IMG/VR virus record: IMGVR_UViG_3300044640_001077 | Span: 1-47,171 of that record | Origin: a virus | Length of the DNA: 47,171 bases | Strand: one strand, 5' to 3' | Part shown: piece by piece, positions 32,822 to 40,060 of the stretch | How positions within the stretch are numbered: position 1 is the first letter of the stretch | How the letters are laid out: the number at the start of each line of letters is the position of its first letter | The notes under the pieces: generated by a model | The model's input: the letters and a program-made list of their open reading frames with translations, nothing else | What the model was told of the DNA's origin: nothing | The model's database searches: none | Position numbers and translations under genes: made by a program

Positions 32822-32863
32822 TTATTTGTATAGCTTCATGTATCTGTCTGCGTACGCTTCCAT
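32822..32863 (-). pseudogene. Possible remnant ORF, 13 codons
   Basis: Reads MEAYADRYMKLYK and stop. Reads like a natural protein terminus but has no body. It abuts a near-perfect hairpin (GTACGCTT...AAGCGTTAC) and a GTTATGCC core. It could be the residue of a gene cut by insertion of the accessory island. Confidence 0.3.
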
Positions 32864-32884
32864 CTGCAAGCGTTACGTTATGCC

Positions 32885-33034
32885 CTATTTTACCCAACGC
32901 TCCCACACTTCAAGAATTTTGAGTAAACGAGCAACTTTTTTTTCATACTTTTTTGGTATGTGATTAGGTCTGATGTTTTGACCATTTTTAGACAATTTGC
33001 GGCTTAATTCGTGCCAGTTGATTAGTTCTTTCAT
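32885..33034 (-). CDS. 49-aa basic protein
   Basis: MKELINWHELSRKLSKNGQN...VARLLKILEVWERWVK. The start overlaps the upstream stop (TAATG). Highly basic and helical. Resembles small partner proteins in phage accessory regions; perhaps functions with the 167-aa upstream product. Not recognised. Confidence 0.6.
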   Translation of the reverse strand: MKELINWHELSRKLSKNGQNIRPNHIPKKYEKKVARLLKILEVWERWVK

Positions 33035-33537
33035 TAGAAAATTGCAATTTCGTTTTTTGTAGTATAACCATCAAAACCAAAAGATTTTAACTCAGAAACC
33101 AACTCGTTTTGTCTTGCAAAATCTGACAATGGTTGAAATTCATTTGCAAAAAGGTTAGAAATCAATTCCTGCTCTCTGTTTTTCAACAGGTCTATTTGCT
33201 TTGCCCACATTTTACGCTCGCTTGCTTTTTTTGCATTATTCATAAAACGAGTGTAATCTTTCATTTGTTCCCCCATTTCAGCAGCGATGTAGTTGTTGTA
33301 AGTGGTTAGTGATTTGAAGTTTTGAGCCATATCAAAAAGATTGACATTTTCAACTTCTACCACTTCTAAAGTGCATTCAGAAACTACTTCACCTGCATCC
33401 GAATAAATGTATTTGTAATTGTCAGCATAAGCCATGTTTGAAGCGTAAAATTTTACAGCGTTTGGATTTTTTTCCATTTCGCAGGTATTGTATTTTCTGT
33501 CTTCTCTGTTTTCGCTGTTGTATCTAAATGCTTTCAT
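33034..33537 (-). CDS. Putative ADP-ribosyltransferase-like protein
   Basis: 167 aa. The opening (MKAFRYNSENRED...VKFYASNMAYADNY) and TLEVVEVENVNLFDM look like the start of ART-fold enzymes that carry a FYAS-type turn. The end SFGFDGYTTKNEIAIF matches the C-terminal pattern of such domains. The catalytic EXE is not clear. A lysine-rich helix at 90-125 separates the halves. AT-rich compared with core genes; own promoter. The call is by pattern only. Confidence 0.4.
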   Translation of the reverse strand: MKAFRYNSENREDRKYNTCEMEKNPNAVKFYASNMAYADNYKYIYSDAGEVVSECTLEVVEVENVNLFDMAQNFKSLTTYNNYIAAEMGEQMKDYTRFMNNAKKASERKMWAKQIDLLKNREQELISNLFANEFQPLSDFARQNELVSELKSFGFDGYTTKNEIAIF

Positions 33538-33559
33538 AATTATCTCGTTTTGTATGGCA

Positions 33560-33591
33560 CAAATATACAGGTTTATGTATTAACCACCAAA
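33560..33591 (-). promoter_or_regulatory. Consensus Bacteroidetes promoter
   Basis: TTTG (33591-33588), 20-nt spacer, TATATTTG (33567-33560) on the minus strand, 22 nt before the ATG at 33537. Perfect match to both boxes. Confidence 0.75.
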
Positions 33592-33610
33592 TAAAAATAC
33601 AGTTTTCTGT

Positions 33611-33655
33611 AATTATTTTCTAAAGTACTGATAATCAAAGAGAAAAAAAACAACA
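33611..33655 (-). repeat. Shared upstream module, copy at the 33-kb island
   Basis: AATCAAAGAGAAAAAAA after TTTTCTAAAGTACTGAT; highly similar to 46879-46920 (TTTTCTAAAGCACTGAA, AATCAACGAGAAAAAAA) and weaker to about 39947, 34937 and 31308. Core TGATWATCAG / TGATTTTCAG plus a poly-T. Located 20-60 nt upstream of a promoter; perhaps an UP-like element. Confidence 0.55.
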
Positions 33656-33660
33656 CAAGT

Positions 33661-34401
33661 TTAAGAAAACAGCGTAAGTGGATTTATTCGGTACTCTGCT
33701 ATTTTGAAATATGCTTCGTCTTTCTCAATTCCGATAAAGTTTCGGTTTAGGTTTTTACAGGCTACCCCAGTAGTTCCCGAACCCATACAAGGGTCAAATA
33801 TTGTCATGTTTTCGTTGCTGTATGTCTTTAGTAAGTATTCAAATAATGCTACTGGTTTTTGAGTTGGGTGTTGTCCTCTACCTTCTCCGTATGTAAACTT
33901 TTGAATACTTGTTGGGTGTACAAAATCTGTATTACCATCACTTCTACTCAAAACTGTCTCACCCTTTGTTCCTGTTTCGTGTGCAGTATCTTTTTTGTTG
34001 TTTCGTTTATTTTCTTCTTTTCTTTCTTCTTTTTGTGGGTTGTAAATAGGTTGTTTTTCGTAAAACACACAAATATTTTCATGCCTTGGCATTACTCGCT
34101 TATTTGCTACAAGTGGGTTGCTTGGTCTATCTTTCTCCCAAATCCATTCATACTTAAACATTTTCGGGTTACTCATTATCAAAGCACTTGTAAATGGCTG
34201 TGAAGCGGTTGTAATAAATGCTCCATTTGGTTTCAATAAATAATTAACCATTTCCCAAAGTTTATCAAATGGTATTATGGTATCCCATTTACATGCGGTT
34301 GTACCATAAGGTAAATCGGTTAATATTAAATGAATACTTTTCGGTTCGATATTTTTATACAGTTCCAGGCAATCTCCATTTTTTAATTCAATATTTCCCA
34401 C
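33661..34401 (-). CDS. DNA methyltransferase (N6-adenine/N4-cytosine, beta class)
   Basis: 246 aa. Motif IV DLPY at 29-32, followed near residue 202 by FDPCMGSGTTG (motif I), i.e. the beta order, with HPTQKPVALFEYLL between. The insert KEERKEENKRNNKK is low-complexity. Methylates phage DNA, probably to evade host restriction. The gene is AT-rich (host-like island), flanked by repeated upstream modules. Target base and site unknown. Confidence 0.9.
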   Translation of the reverse strand: MGNIELKNGDCLELYKNIEPKSIHLILTDLPYGTTACKWDTIIPFDKLWEMVNYLLKPNGAFITTASQPFTSALIMSNPKMFKYEWIWEKDRPSNPLVANKRVMPRHENICVFYEKQPIYNPQKEERKEENKRNNKKDTAHETGTKGETVLSRSDGNTDFVHPTSIQKFTYGEGRGQHPTQKPVALFEYLLKTYSNENMTIFDPCMGSGTTGVACKNLNRNFIGIEKDEAYFKIAEYRINPLTLFS

Positions 34402-34453
34402 GCTTTTTTTCTTTTTGTTTAGTATTTCAATTTAAGTTTGGTTATGGGCAAGG

Positions 34454-34678
34454 CTACCATTCTGCCTTCTCATCATCCCTTATACTCTTTATGCCGTGAA
34501 CAATCCCCATTGCAGCCACAGTAAACCACGAGCCACTACTTAATAATATAGAGAATGTTCTATCGCCTTTTGTCCACTCTCTATGATAATTGTTATTCAT
34601 TAAATTGAACTTTGAGTATTTATACCCACAAACACATCCAATCAAATAAATTGCTAATGCTAAAATTGTTTTTTTCAT
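34454..34678 (-). CDS. Small membrane protein of unknown function
   Basis: 74 aa. Begins with a signal-like hydrophobic stretch (KKTILALAIYLIGCVCGY) and has a second at about 44-60 (SWFTVAAMGIVHGI). Could be a superinfection-exclusion or membrane-lysis protein. No family recognised. Confidence 0.55.
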   Translation of the reverse strand: MKKTILALAIYLIGCVCGYKYSKFNLMNNNYHREWTKGDRTFSILLSSGSWFTVAAMGIVHGIKSIRDDEKAEW

Positions 34679-34703
34679 TTCGTTTTTAAATTACGTAAAT
34701 GGG

Positions 34704-34847
34704 CTATTTTAAAAGCCCCTTTTTGTTTAAATTGTTTCTTACTATTTTTAAGGCGTGTTCAAAATCCCAGCCATTTTTTTTCATTTCTAAATGAGCTAAG
34801 TACATTATTACTTCTGATGCTGTTGGGTTGTTGTTTGTAGTTGTCAT
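34704..34847 (-). CDS. 47-aa protein of unknown function
   Basis: MTTTNNNPTASEVIMYLAHL followed by EMKKNGWDFEHALKIVRNNLNKKGLLK. Helical, basic end. A 5-bp hairpin (GGGCT...AGCCC) follows. Upstream has the conserved ATACGCAAATTTT motif. Confidence 0.6.
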   Translation of the reverse strand: MTTTNNNPTASEVIMYLAHLEMKKNGWDFEHALKIVRNNLNKKGLLK

Positions 34848-34892
34848 TTTGTTGTGCTTTTCTTTCATACGAAATACGTCTGTTTTCCTTAC

Positions 34893-34905
34893 ATACGCAA
34901 ATTTT
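34893..34905 (-). promoter_or_regulatory. ATACGCAAATTTT motif, copy 2
   Basis: Minus-strand AAAATTTGCGTAT, part of TTGTGAAAATTTGCGTATG, 46 nt before the 47-aa gene. Same 13-mer as at 6988 and 39896 and one-base variant at 43292. Confidence 0.55.
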
Positions 34906-34979
34906 CACAACGTAAGGGCAAAAAAAACACCTAACTCGTTGAAAATCAGGCGTAAAATTTTTTGTTTTCGGCTGTGTTT

Positions 34980-35534
34980 TTACAGAAAAGGAGGCTTCCA
35001 ACGCCACAAAAAGTACGCCAATGCCGCCAAACCAATCAAAACAAACCAAATCCAAAAATTTGAGTATAGCAGGCTGCGCTCGTGTGAGGTATGTAGCAGC
35101 TCAGACTTGTGCTCCACTTCAACGGTTCGCTTGTTATCGGTGTCGGTTGTTGTTGTTTTATTGATAGTCACAGCAACCTTATTTGGCTCAGTGATTCCTT
35201 CGGCATAAACCTTCCGTGTGGTTGGATTATACCAAGCCTTCACCTTAGTGCCATTGGTTTCTGCTTCGATGGTATCACCAAGCATGAACGCGTCCACCTG
35301 CTTAGAGGCCTTGGCTGTATCGCCTTTGACAGTGATGGTCGTGTCGAGCTTCTCTGTGGTAACCGTCTTGGTCTTTGTCTGCTCCACTTCTTTCGCCTCC
35401 GTTTTTTCAACTGACTTATCCTTCACCTTTCGGACGGTTCCGCATCCAGTTATGAATAGTGAAAGAACAAGGAATAAAATTATTGATGTAAATAACCGCA
35501 GAACGAGCGGAATCCATTTTTGGAGAGTATTCAT
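34980..35534 (-). CDS. Lipoprotein with C-terminal TM anchor (u-spanin-like)
   Basis: 184 aa. An N-terminal signal ends in a lipobox (LFITGC, Cys31). The middle (32-155) is hydrophilic and Thr/Lys-rich. A single C-terminal TM lies at 160-177 (FWIWFVLIGLAALAYFLW). An outer-membrane-anchored N-terminus plus an inner-membrane C-terminus is the defining architecture of a unimolecular spanin (T1 gp11 type), which fuses the two membranes at lysis. Next to a TM + coiled-coil protein. Confidence 0.6.
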   Translation of the reverse strand: MNTLQKWIPLVLRLFTSIILFLVLSLFITGCGTVRKVKDKSVEKTEAKEVEQTKTKTVTTEKLDTTITVKGDTAKASKQVDAFMLGDTIEAETNGTKVKAWYNPTTRKVYAEGITEPNKVAVTINKTTTTDTDNKRTVEVEHKSELLHTSHERSLLYSNFWIWFVLIGLAALAYFLWRWKPPFL

Positions 35535-35535
35535 G

Positions 35536-35886
35536 TCACTTTGATTTTAATTGGTTTCTAATGTCGTCTATCTCGGCCTGTAGTTCCGCGTTGTTCTGTT
35601 TTAGATCCTCGTTATCGCTGCGGAGCTTTTGGTTTTGCAGCTGAAGTTTGAGCACTTCCTTTCGCAGCTCAATCACTTCCTTTTGCAAGGAGCTGAATCG
35701 CCCTTCCATATCGGATGCAATGCTTCTCCAAATTGCGATTGCTTTTTCAGTGTTGTCGAGCTCAGAGGATGCGGCTTCCGCTGTTTGCTTTCTGCGGCCT
35801 GTAAGCCAACCAACAGCTCCCGCCACGGCTGCGGTTATAAAGTTCCCAATCCACGAGGTGTCAAAGTTTTCTAGCATGTTCTGCAT
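35536..35886 (-). CDS. Membrane-anchored coiled-coil protein
   Basis: 116 aa. TM at about 12-29 (WIGNFITAAVAGAVGWL), then a heptad coiled coil (IELRKEVLKLQLQNQKLRSDNEDLKQNNAELQAEIDD). The topology fits an i-spanin or holin-associated protein. Encoded 1 nt before the lipoprotein, so likely co-translated. A TATATTTG box lies at 35903-35910. Confidence 0.6.
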   Translation of the reverse strand: MQNMLENFDTSWIGNFITAAVAGAVGWLTGRRKQTAEAASSELDNTEKAIAIWRSIASDMEGRFSSLQKEVIELRKEVLKLQLQNQKLRSDNEDLKQNNAELQAEIDDIRNQLKSK

Positions 35887-35931
35887 ATAATGAGGGTAAA
35901 ATCAAATATAGCCGTTTAGAGCGAATTTTCG

Positions 35932-36006
35932 TTAGAATAGAAGAACTTGCCACCTATTATCCTGTTTGAGAGTATCCACAATTTTATGCTTTATCTGTTG
36001 AATCAT
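35932..36006 (-). CDS. 24-aa ORF coupled to the HNH gene
   Basis: MIQQIKHKIVDTLKQDNRWQ and four more residues. ATGA overlap with the HNH stop supports translation, but the size makes it uncertain. Confidence 0.4.
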   Translation of the reverse strand: MIQQIKHKIVDTLKQDNRWQVLLF

Positions 36007-36668
36007 ATAATACGATTAGGTGCTTTCGTTAGATGCTCCATGTCAACAATGAGCATCGGTGATGTTTTGTTAGTAACCGATGCATTGCGCTTTGATTTCA
36101 GTTTAACGTCATGCGGCTGTATGCCTACAGCTTCCATTCGCTTCACTCTGTCCCACGTCTTCTTCATGCTCTCGGCTGCTTTGGTTCGGTTGGCGTTTCG
36201 CCTTGCGTGTTCAGCTCGTGTGATTGGCTGCCAATTGGAGGGGTGCTCATTGAGCGTGTCACCATCCTTGCACACGAGGATGTGATTATGGGGAATCGGT
36301 CCGTTCGCCTTCTCCCATTCCACGCGATGGAGGTAGAGCCACACACCATCCACGCGGATGTGTTTGTATTTCGCACCGCGCGTGTCGGTTCGGATGGTTA
36401 CAGCTCCATCAAACAGGGAGTTGGCGGGAACGATGCCGGGACGGAACGATGTCTTGTTGGGCTTCATCACTCCTTGCGTACCCTTATTGTGGGGTTGGTT
36501 GCCCTTTGGGAAGCATCCTGTGCGCCCTGTTTTGATTGCATGCCTCTTCATCGTGGAGGCTGTGCATTTAGCTGAGCGATTGAGCGCATCAGCCATGTCG
36601 CGAATGCTCATAATCGGTGCGTTCTCGCGCAGGAATGCGAGGTCTTTCATCGTCCACGGCTTGCTCAT
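36003..36668 (-). CDS. HNH homing-type endonuclease
   Basis: 221 aa from the ATG at 36668 (ATGA with the upstream gene). An N-terminal HTH-like region (RENAPIMSIRDMADALNRSAKCTASTMKRHAI) precedes the HNH core: LHRVEWEKANGPIPHNHILVCKDGDTLNEHPSNWQPITRAEHARRN. The Zn/His metal finger fits HNH_3/NUMOD-like phage endonucleases. Could cut DNA in packaging or be a free-standing homing gene. Confidence 0.85.
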   Translation of the reverse strand: MSKPWTMKDLAFLRENAPIMSIRDMADALNRSAKCTASTMKRHAIKTGRTGCFPKGNQPHNKGTQGVMKPNKTSFRPGIVPANSLFDGAVTIRTDTRGAKYKHIRVDGVWLYLHRVEWEKANGPIPHNHILVCKDGDTLNEHPSNWQPITRAEHARRNANRTKAAESMKKTWDRVKRMEAVGIQPHDVKLKSKRNASVTNKTSPMLIVDMEHLTKAPNRII

Positions 36669-37036
36669 AGTACGCTGGATGTTTCGGGATTTCGTTTCGG
36701 TCGCTCGCACAGTCGCTCAACCATATAAGTACTTGGAATAACTTGAATGCCTAAGTCGAGAGCGAGAGCGCGTTCAATTTTCGCTCCGTTTGAGTTCTGC
36801 CACCCGTCAAGCAGCAGTACGGCATCGGCTTTTAGCATCTCTGCAATGTCGCGCTTCATGCACTTGCGCCACAGCTTCTTGGGTGTTCCCTCGTGCATTG
36901 CAACGATGTCACGGCACAACAAGTGTGGATTGATTGGGTGGTGTCCATTTGCAAGGAGTTGCTCTTGTGCGAAGTTGAATGCCTCAATGTTCCCGTTTGG
37001 TAGTCCTGTAATGGGACCGCAGATGTATACTATCAT
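36665..37036 (-). CDS. DUF4406 / nucleoside 2-deoxyribosyltransferase-like protein
   Basis: 123 aa. VYICGPITGLPNGNIEAFNFAQEQL, then AEMLKADAVLLLDGWQNSNGAKIERALALDLGIQV matches the DUF4406 pattern. It may act on nucleosides or nucleotides. Member of the early replication operon. Confidence 0.8.
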   Translation of the reverse strand: MIVYICGPITGLPNGNIEAFNFAQEQLLANGHHPINPHLLCRDIVAMHEGTPKKLWRKCMKRDIAEMLKADAVLLLDGWQNSNGAKIERALALDLGIQVIPSTYMVERLCERPKRNPETSSVL

Positions 37037-37278
37037 GGTGTGATTGTTGTGTTTTTAGGTTTGGACTTAAAAATTACCATTTGCATGAATTGCTTGTGCT
37101 GTATCTCAGCAGGACCAATCGTTGTTCGTGCTTTCATAATCATGTCGTAAAGACGATAGTTTCTCCGCACTCCCCACCTGCTATATGGTGGAACATGTCC
37201 ATTATACGCAGGCTCGAGGTTCTTATGCGACCACGCCTCTTTGGCGCGGCCGCGAAATAGATGTTTGAATAGTTCCAT
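37033..37278 (-). CDS. Phage protein of unknown function
   Basis: 81 aa from ATG 37278, which follows the SSB stop by 1 nt; a longer frame through SSB is not credible. Basic with ELFKHLFRGRAKEAWSHKN, RRNYRLYDMIMKARTTI. Overlap ATGA with the next gene. Confidence 0.6.
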   Translation of the reverse strand: MELFKHLFRGRAKEAWSHKNLEPAYNGHVPPYSRWGVRRNYRLYDMIMKARTTIGPAEIQHKQFMQMVIFKSKPKNTTITP

Positions 37279-37279
37279 G

Positions 37280-37693
37280 TTAAAACGGTACTTCGTCTGT
37301 TGCTGAATCGTTTGTTTGAGCAGGGGCCGAAGCTTTAGCTGCTGGTGCGATAGGTTCAGTGTGCTGCGGAGCTTGCTGTGCTGAACCCGCAAGCGTAATG
37401 CTAGTTACGTTCACTTCTAGGGATGCGCGAGGTTGTGAATCACGGTCTGTGTATGAGCGTGCCGATACGCGCCCGCTGATGCACACCTTGGTTCCTTTGG
37501 TTAGGTACTGAGCTATGGCAGTTGATCCACCGGCTTGAACCCACTTGGTGCAGGAGAACCAATCGGTGTGATCCTGCTGTCCGCGTTTTTCGCTTACCGC
37601 GACTGAAAATGAAATGGGAAGCGAGCCGTTAGCTGTAGGCTTACCGATGACAGCGTTCTGTCCGAGTGTTCCGAAGATTGTTAGGTTGTTCAT
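37280..37693 (-). CDS. ssb: Single-stranded DNA-binding protein
   Basis: 137 aa. OB fold: NNLTIFGTLGQNAVIGK, SFSVAVSEKRGQQDHTDWFSCTKW, YLTKGTKVCISGRVSARSY. A Pro/Ala linker ends in the acidic tip DEVPF, typical of bacterial and phage SSB. It coats ssDNA and calls other replication proteins. Confidence 0.93.
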   Translation of the reverse strand: MNNLTIFGTLGQNAVIGKPTANGSLPISFSVAVSEKRGQQDHTDWFSCTKWVQAGGSTAIAQYLTKGTKVCISGRVSARSYTDRDSQPRASLEVNVTSITLAGSAQQAPQHTEPIAPAAKASAPAQTNDSATDEVPF

Positions 37694-37863
37694 GATTCGA
37701 TGGTGAGTTCTGATGGTTTAACATAGCATTCTTTGCCTTTGGCATCGGTTGCGATAAATACTCCGCGCGTGACAGCGGGCTTAATCTTCACACGGGTACC
37801 GATTTTAAAGTCGTGGTCCCATGTCTTCGCTGAAATGACAGCTATTTGTTGTGTTTCACTCAT
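37690..37863 (-). CDS. 57-aa protein of unknown function
   Basis: MSETQQIAVISAKTWDHDFKIGTRVKIKPAVTRGVFIATDAKG... coupled by ATGA overlaps on both sides (SSB downstream, 27-aa ORF upstream). A small beta domain is likely. Not recognised. Confidence 0.6.
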   Translation of the reverse strand: MSETQQIAVISAKTWDHDFKIGTRVKIKPAVTRGVFIATDAKGKECYVKPSELTIES

Positions 37864-37943
37864 GTGTGTTTGTGTGCCGTCTGTGGCTGTTTAAATTGTA
37901 AAATGTGGTTTCCATCGCGCAATGGTCCGATAAATCCCATCAT
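37860..37943 (-). CDS. 27-aa ORF linked by ATGA overlaps
   Basis: MMGFIGPLRDGNHILQFKQP and seven more residues. Its start overlaps the stop of the coiled-coil gene and its stop overlaps the start of the next gene. Both couplings suggest it is translated even if very short. Confidence 0.45.
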   Translation of the reverse strand: MMGFIGPLRDGNHILQFKQPQTAHKHT

Positions 37944-38800
37944 ACTTCCAAGTCGCTTATGCGCTCAATCCATTGTGCGCGCGTGAGTTTAAGGTCTGAG
38001 TTAAGGATTGCAATCACCTTGTTACGGCAGTCAAAGAACCCTCTCTCGTAAGGCGACTGAGTTTTCATGATTAGCGCATCGTCAACTAGTGTGGTGTTGC
38101 CCGCGAATGGACCTGTTGGGATTGCAGCGAACGGGTCGACAAGGTCGCTGTTTGGGTTCGGTAGGTTGACGGCTGTTTTCCCGTGCTGCTTCGTCTCAAA
38201 CGTAACCGTGCGTTCCTGTACAGGTGGTGTTGTCTGAGCAGCAGCGAGGTCGCGCAGGCGTTTCAGTTCGGCCTGTTCGGCTTCCTCGGTTGCCTTGGCT
38301 GCAAGTCCGTTCTCGATGTACAAGGCGAGTAGCTCAGAGGTTGCGCTGTATGCCATGTCCTCGCTGATAATCATCTTGCCAACGGTGAACACCCCGTGCT
38401 GTTTGGTGTACCCGGCAACGCGCATCTGCTCGTCAACACATGCTTTGCGTTCGGCTTCGATGCGAGCGCTCTCTGAGTCGATGACTCCAATCTTCGCCTG
38501 CAATGCCACCTCGATAGGCGTGATGAGCGCGGTCAATCGCTTGGCTTCGGCATCAATCAGTTTGCCCGCATCGAGGAATGGCTCTTTCAGCTGCTTGCGC
38601 TTGGATTCGATTCCGGTACGAGTCCTGCGCACTTTGGTCAAAGCCTGCGTAGCCGTTTTGTAGTTTTCTTTGTCTTGAACGCCTGCAATGGTGATTCCAT
38701 CGCAGAATTCCTTCATGATTCCGATTTTGTCATCGGGTAGTTCGTAAGCGTGTGTAACCTCTTCCGGGTTGAGCACGAATAGTTGTGTTGTGTTTTCCAT
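37940..38800 (-). CDS. Coiled-coil phage protein (DUF1351-like)
   Basis: 286 aa. The helix-rich region TATQALTKVRRTRTGIESKRKQLKEPFLDAGKLIDAEAKRL resembles DUF1351-like phage proteins found with recombination genes. The middle is AEQAELKRLRDLAAAQ; the end CRNKVIAILNSDLKLTRAQWI. Probably acts in recombination or replication. No catalytic motif. Confidence 0.6.
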   Translation of the reverse strand: MENTTQLFVLNPEEVTHAYELPDDKIGIMKEFCDGITIAGVQDKENYKTATQALTKVRRTRTGIESKRKQLKEPFLDAGKLIDAEAKRLTALITPIEVALQAKIGVIDSESARIEAERKACVDEQMRVAGYTKQHGVFTVGKMIISEDMAYSATSELLALYIENGLAAKATEEAEQAELKRLRDLAAAQTTPPVQERTVTFETKQHGKTAVNLPNPNSDLVDPFAAIPTGPFAGNTTLVDDALIMKTQSPYERGFFDCRNKVIAILNSDLKLTRAQWIERISDLEV

Positions 38801-38801
38801 G

Positions 38802-38918
38802 TTAATTGAGAGTGTTTAAGTCTTTAAATTCTTGTTTCGTTTCGCGGATAACTCGTGGCAACTTAGTAAGCCACCATACGAATCCGACTAGTAGCGCAAT
38901 GATAAGTAAGTCCATCAT
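38802..38918 (-). CDS. Small single-TM protein
   Basis: 38 aa: MMDLLIIALLVGFVWWLTKL then a basic-acidic tail (PRVIRETKQEFKDLN). ATGA overlap with the upstream gene. Could be membrane-lysis, membrane-depolarisation or an anchor for replication. Confidence 0.6.
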   Translation of the reverse strand: MMDLLIIALLVGFVWWLTKLPRVIRETKQEFKDLNTLN

Positions 38919-39322
38919 GATTCTCCTCCTTTCGATTTTGCGATAGCTTGTTTTGCGTGTGTAATTGCGGGTTCGTCTCCTTCCAGCTCCCCATTCCCGC
39001 CACTAATACACGACTCAAATCGCGACAGAATGTCTTCCAATGCTTGGCGTAACTCGTTACGTTGTTCGACCAAACCTTCAATCATGTGCCGTTGGTTGTC
39101 GTTGTGGGCTTGGAGCTGATCACGCTTGGCTATCAAGGCGTAGTTATCAGCGATAACCTGCGGTACAAGGTTCTCGTATGCCTCGACCTCCGCTTTCAGT
39201 TTGATGTTCTCTGCAATAGCCGCTTGTGCAGAAAAATCAGATGTGTTTTTTGTCTCGTTGCTCAATGAGTGTTTCATGCTTTCAAAGGGTGTTCCTTCGT
39301 TAAAATAATCTTCTGTTTTCAT
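38915..39322 (-). CDS. Coiled-coil protein with duplicated N-terminal tag
   Basis: 135 aa from ATG 39322. The first 17 residues (MKTEDYFNEGTPFESMK) and 36 nt upstream are nearly identical to those of the gene at 45986. After that it is a long coiled coil (AIAENIKLKAEVEAYENLVPQVIADNYALI, QRHMIEGLVEQRNELRQAL). Function unknown. Confidence 0.7.
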   Translation of the reverse strand: MKTEDYFNEGTPFESMKHSLSNETKNTSDFSAQAAIAENIKLKAEVEAYENLVPQVIADNYALIAKRDQLQAHNDNQRHMIEGLVEQRNELRQALEDILSRFESCISGGNGELEGDEPAITHAKQAIAKSKGGES

Positions 39323-39363
39323 ACTATAAATTTTACTTGTTAAGCCGCACTTCGTAAGGCTGC
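39272..39363 (-). repeat. 92-bp direct repeat, copy A
   Basis: Nearly identical (2 mismatches) to 46349-46440. On the minus strand it includes a palindromic GCAGCC...GGCTTAAC stretch, a 5' leader, the start codon and 17 codons. It is a portable 5' module. Confidence 0.9.
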
Positions 39364-39390
39364 AAACCGTTATACACAATAAAAACAAAA

Positions 39391-39600
39391 TTATGGTTTG
39401 TCTATTCTTATATTTACATTAATATATTCGACTGGTTTTATTGGTCTAAAATAGATGTCAATAGCACCATCTTTTAATTCTTCTTTTATCTCACCAATAA
39501 ATTCTTCTTTGTAATAACAATTTTTACCATCTATTTTATAATCTTGTGCGTTTTGTAAATCATTACAAAAATACGCTAATCTTAAGTTATTTGTAATCAT
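39391..39600 (-). CDS. Protein of unknown function
   Basis: 69 aa: MITNNLRLAYFCNDLQ..., with YKIDGKNCYYKEEFIGEIKEEL and YFRPIKPVEYINVNIRI. Lies just upstream of the 92-bp repeat. AT-rich. Not recognised. Confidence 0.55.
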   Translation of the reverse strand: MITNNLRLAYFCNDLQNAQDYKIDGKNCYYKEEFIGEIKEELKDGAIDIYFRPIKPVEYINVNIRIDKP

Positions 39601-39615
39601 GTGTTGTGATGCTAT

Positions 39616-39633
39616 GGGGAGGTTGCCCTCCCC
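39616..39633 (-). terminator. GGGGAGG hairpin, third copy
   Basis: GGGGAGG, loop, CCTCCCC just after the stop of the 75-aa gene; followed by ATAGC. A recurring terminator-like stem. Confidence 0.5.
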
Positions 39634-39639
39634 GGTGAA

Positions 39640-39867
39640 TCATTCTGTTTCGTAAATTTCAAACGTGATTGTGTTGCTTCCGTCTGCCTCTTCAACAACT
39701 ACCTTGTTGGGTGTTTGCTCAACTATTAAGCCACCGTTACGAGTCCAACGCTCAGCTGTGAACCTAATAGCGTGTTGTGCTGATTCGATGTTGTCGTAAG
39801 ATTCGTAATTGTTGTTTGTTTTGCTTGAGAAGCCTTCGTAAGACTTGCGGATGTTAAATGTTGCCAT
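39640..39867 (-). CDS. Protein of unknown function
   Basis: 75 aa from the ATG at 39867 (a longer frame would cross the promoter region). Residues NIRKSYEGFSSKTNNNYESYDNIESAQHAIRF and GGLIVEQTPNKVVVEEADGSNTITFEIYE. Small alpha-beta protein. Preceded by a -7-like box and the ATACGCA motif. Confidence 0.6.
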   Translation of the reverse strand: MATFNIRKSYEGFSSKTNNNYESYDNIESAQHAIRFTAERWTRNGGLIVEQTPNKVVVEEADGSNTITFEIYETE

Positions 39868-39890
39868 AGTGTTGTTGTGTTTGTGTGGGT

Positions 39891-39908
39891 CAAAGATACG
39901 CAAATTTT
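39891..39908 (-). promoter_or_regulatory. TATCTTTG box joined to the ATACGCAAATTTT motif, copy 3
   Basis: Minus strand AAAATTTGCGTATCTTTG: the 13-mer (39908-39896) runs into a -7-type TATCTTTG (39898-39891). 23 nt upstream of the 75-aa gene. The shared upstream module (CTGATAATCA plus A-run) lies at about 39947-39980. Confidence 0.55.
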
Positions 39909-39973
39909 CACAAATACAACACTTCGACCATTTCGCAGGCAAAATATTTTCTAACTTGCTGATAATCAGGCAC

Positions 39974-40043
39974 AAAAAAATAACCCCACGGACTAATCCG
40001 CAGGGCTATTCACACAACACACTGTTCGGGTACACGTACCCGA
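39974..40043 (-). terminator. Terminator of the primase-helicase transcript
   Basis: Minus strand: hairpin TCGGGTAC-GT-GTACCCGA (40043-40026), then AGCCCTGCGG-ATTAGT-CCGTGGGGTT (imperfect stem, 40007-39982), then ATTTTTTT. Strong rho-independent terminator. Confidence 0.8.
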
Positions 40044-40060
40044 CAGCGAATATCGTTTAT

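Noticed and set aside
34759-35055. 98-aa minus ORF between the lipoprotein and the 47-aa gene
   Set aside because: Overlaps both, and includes the regulatory motif region; low protein quality.
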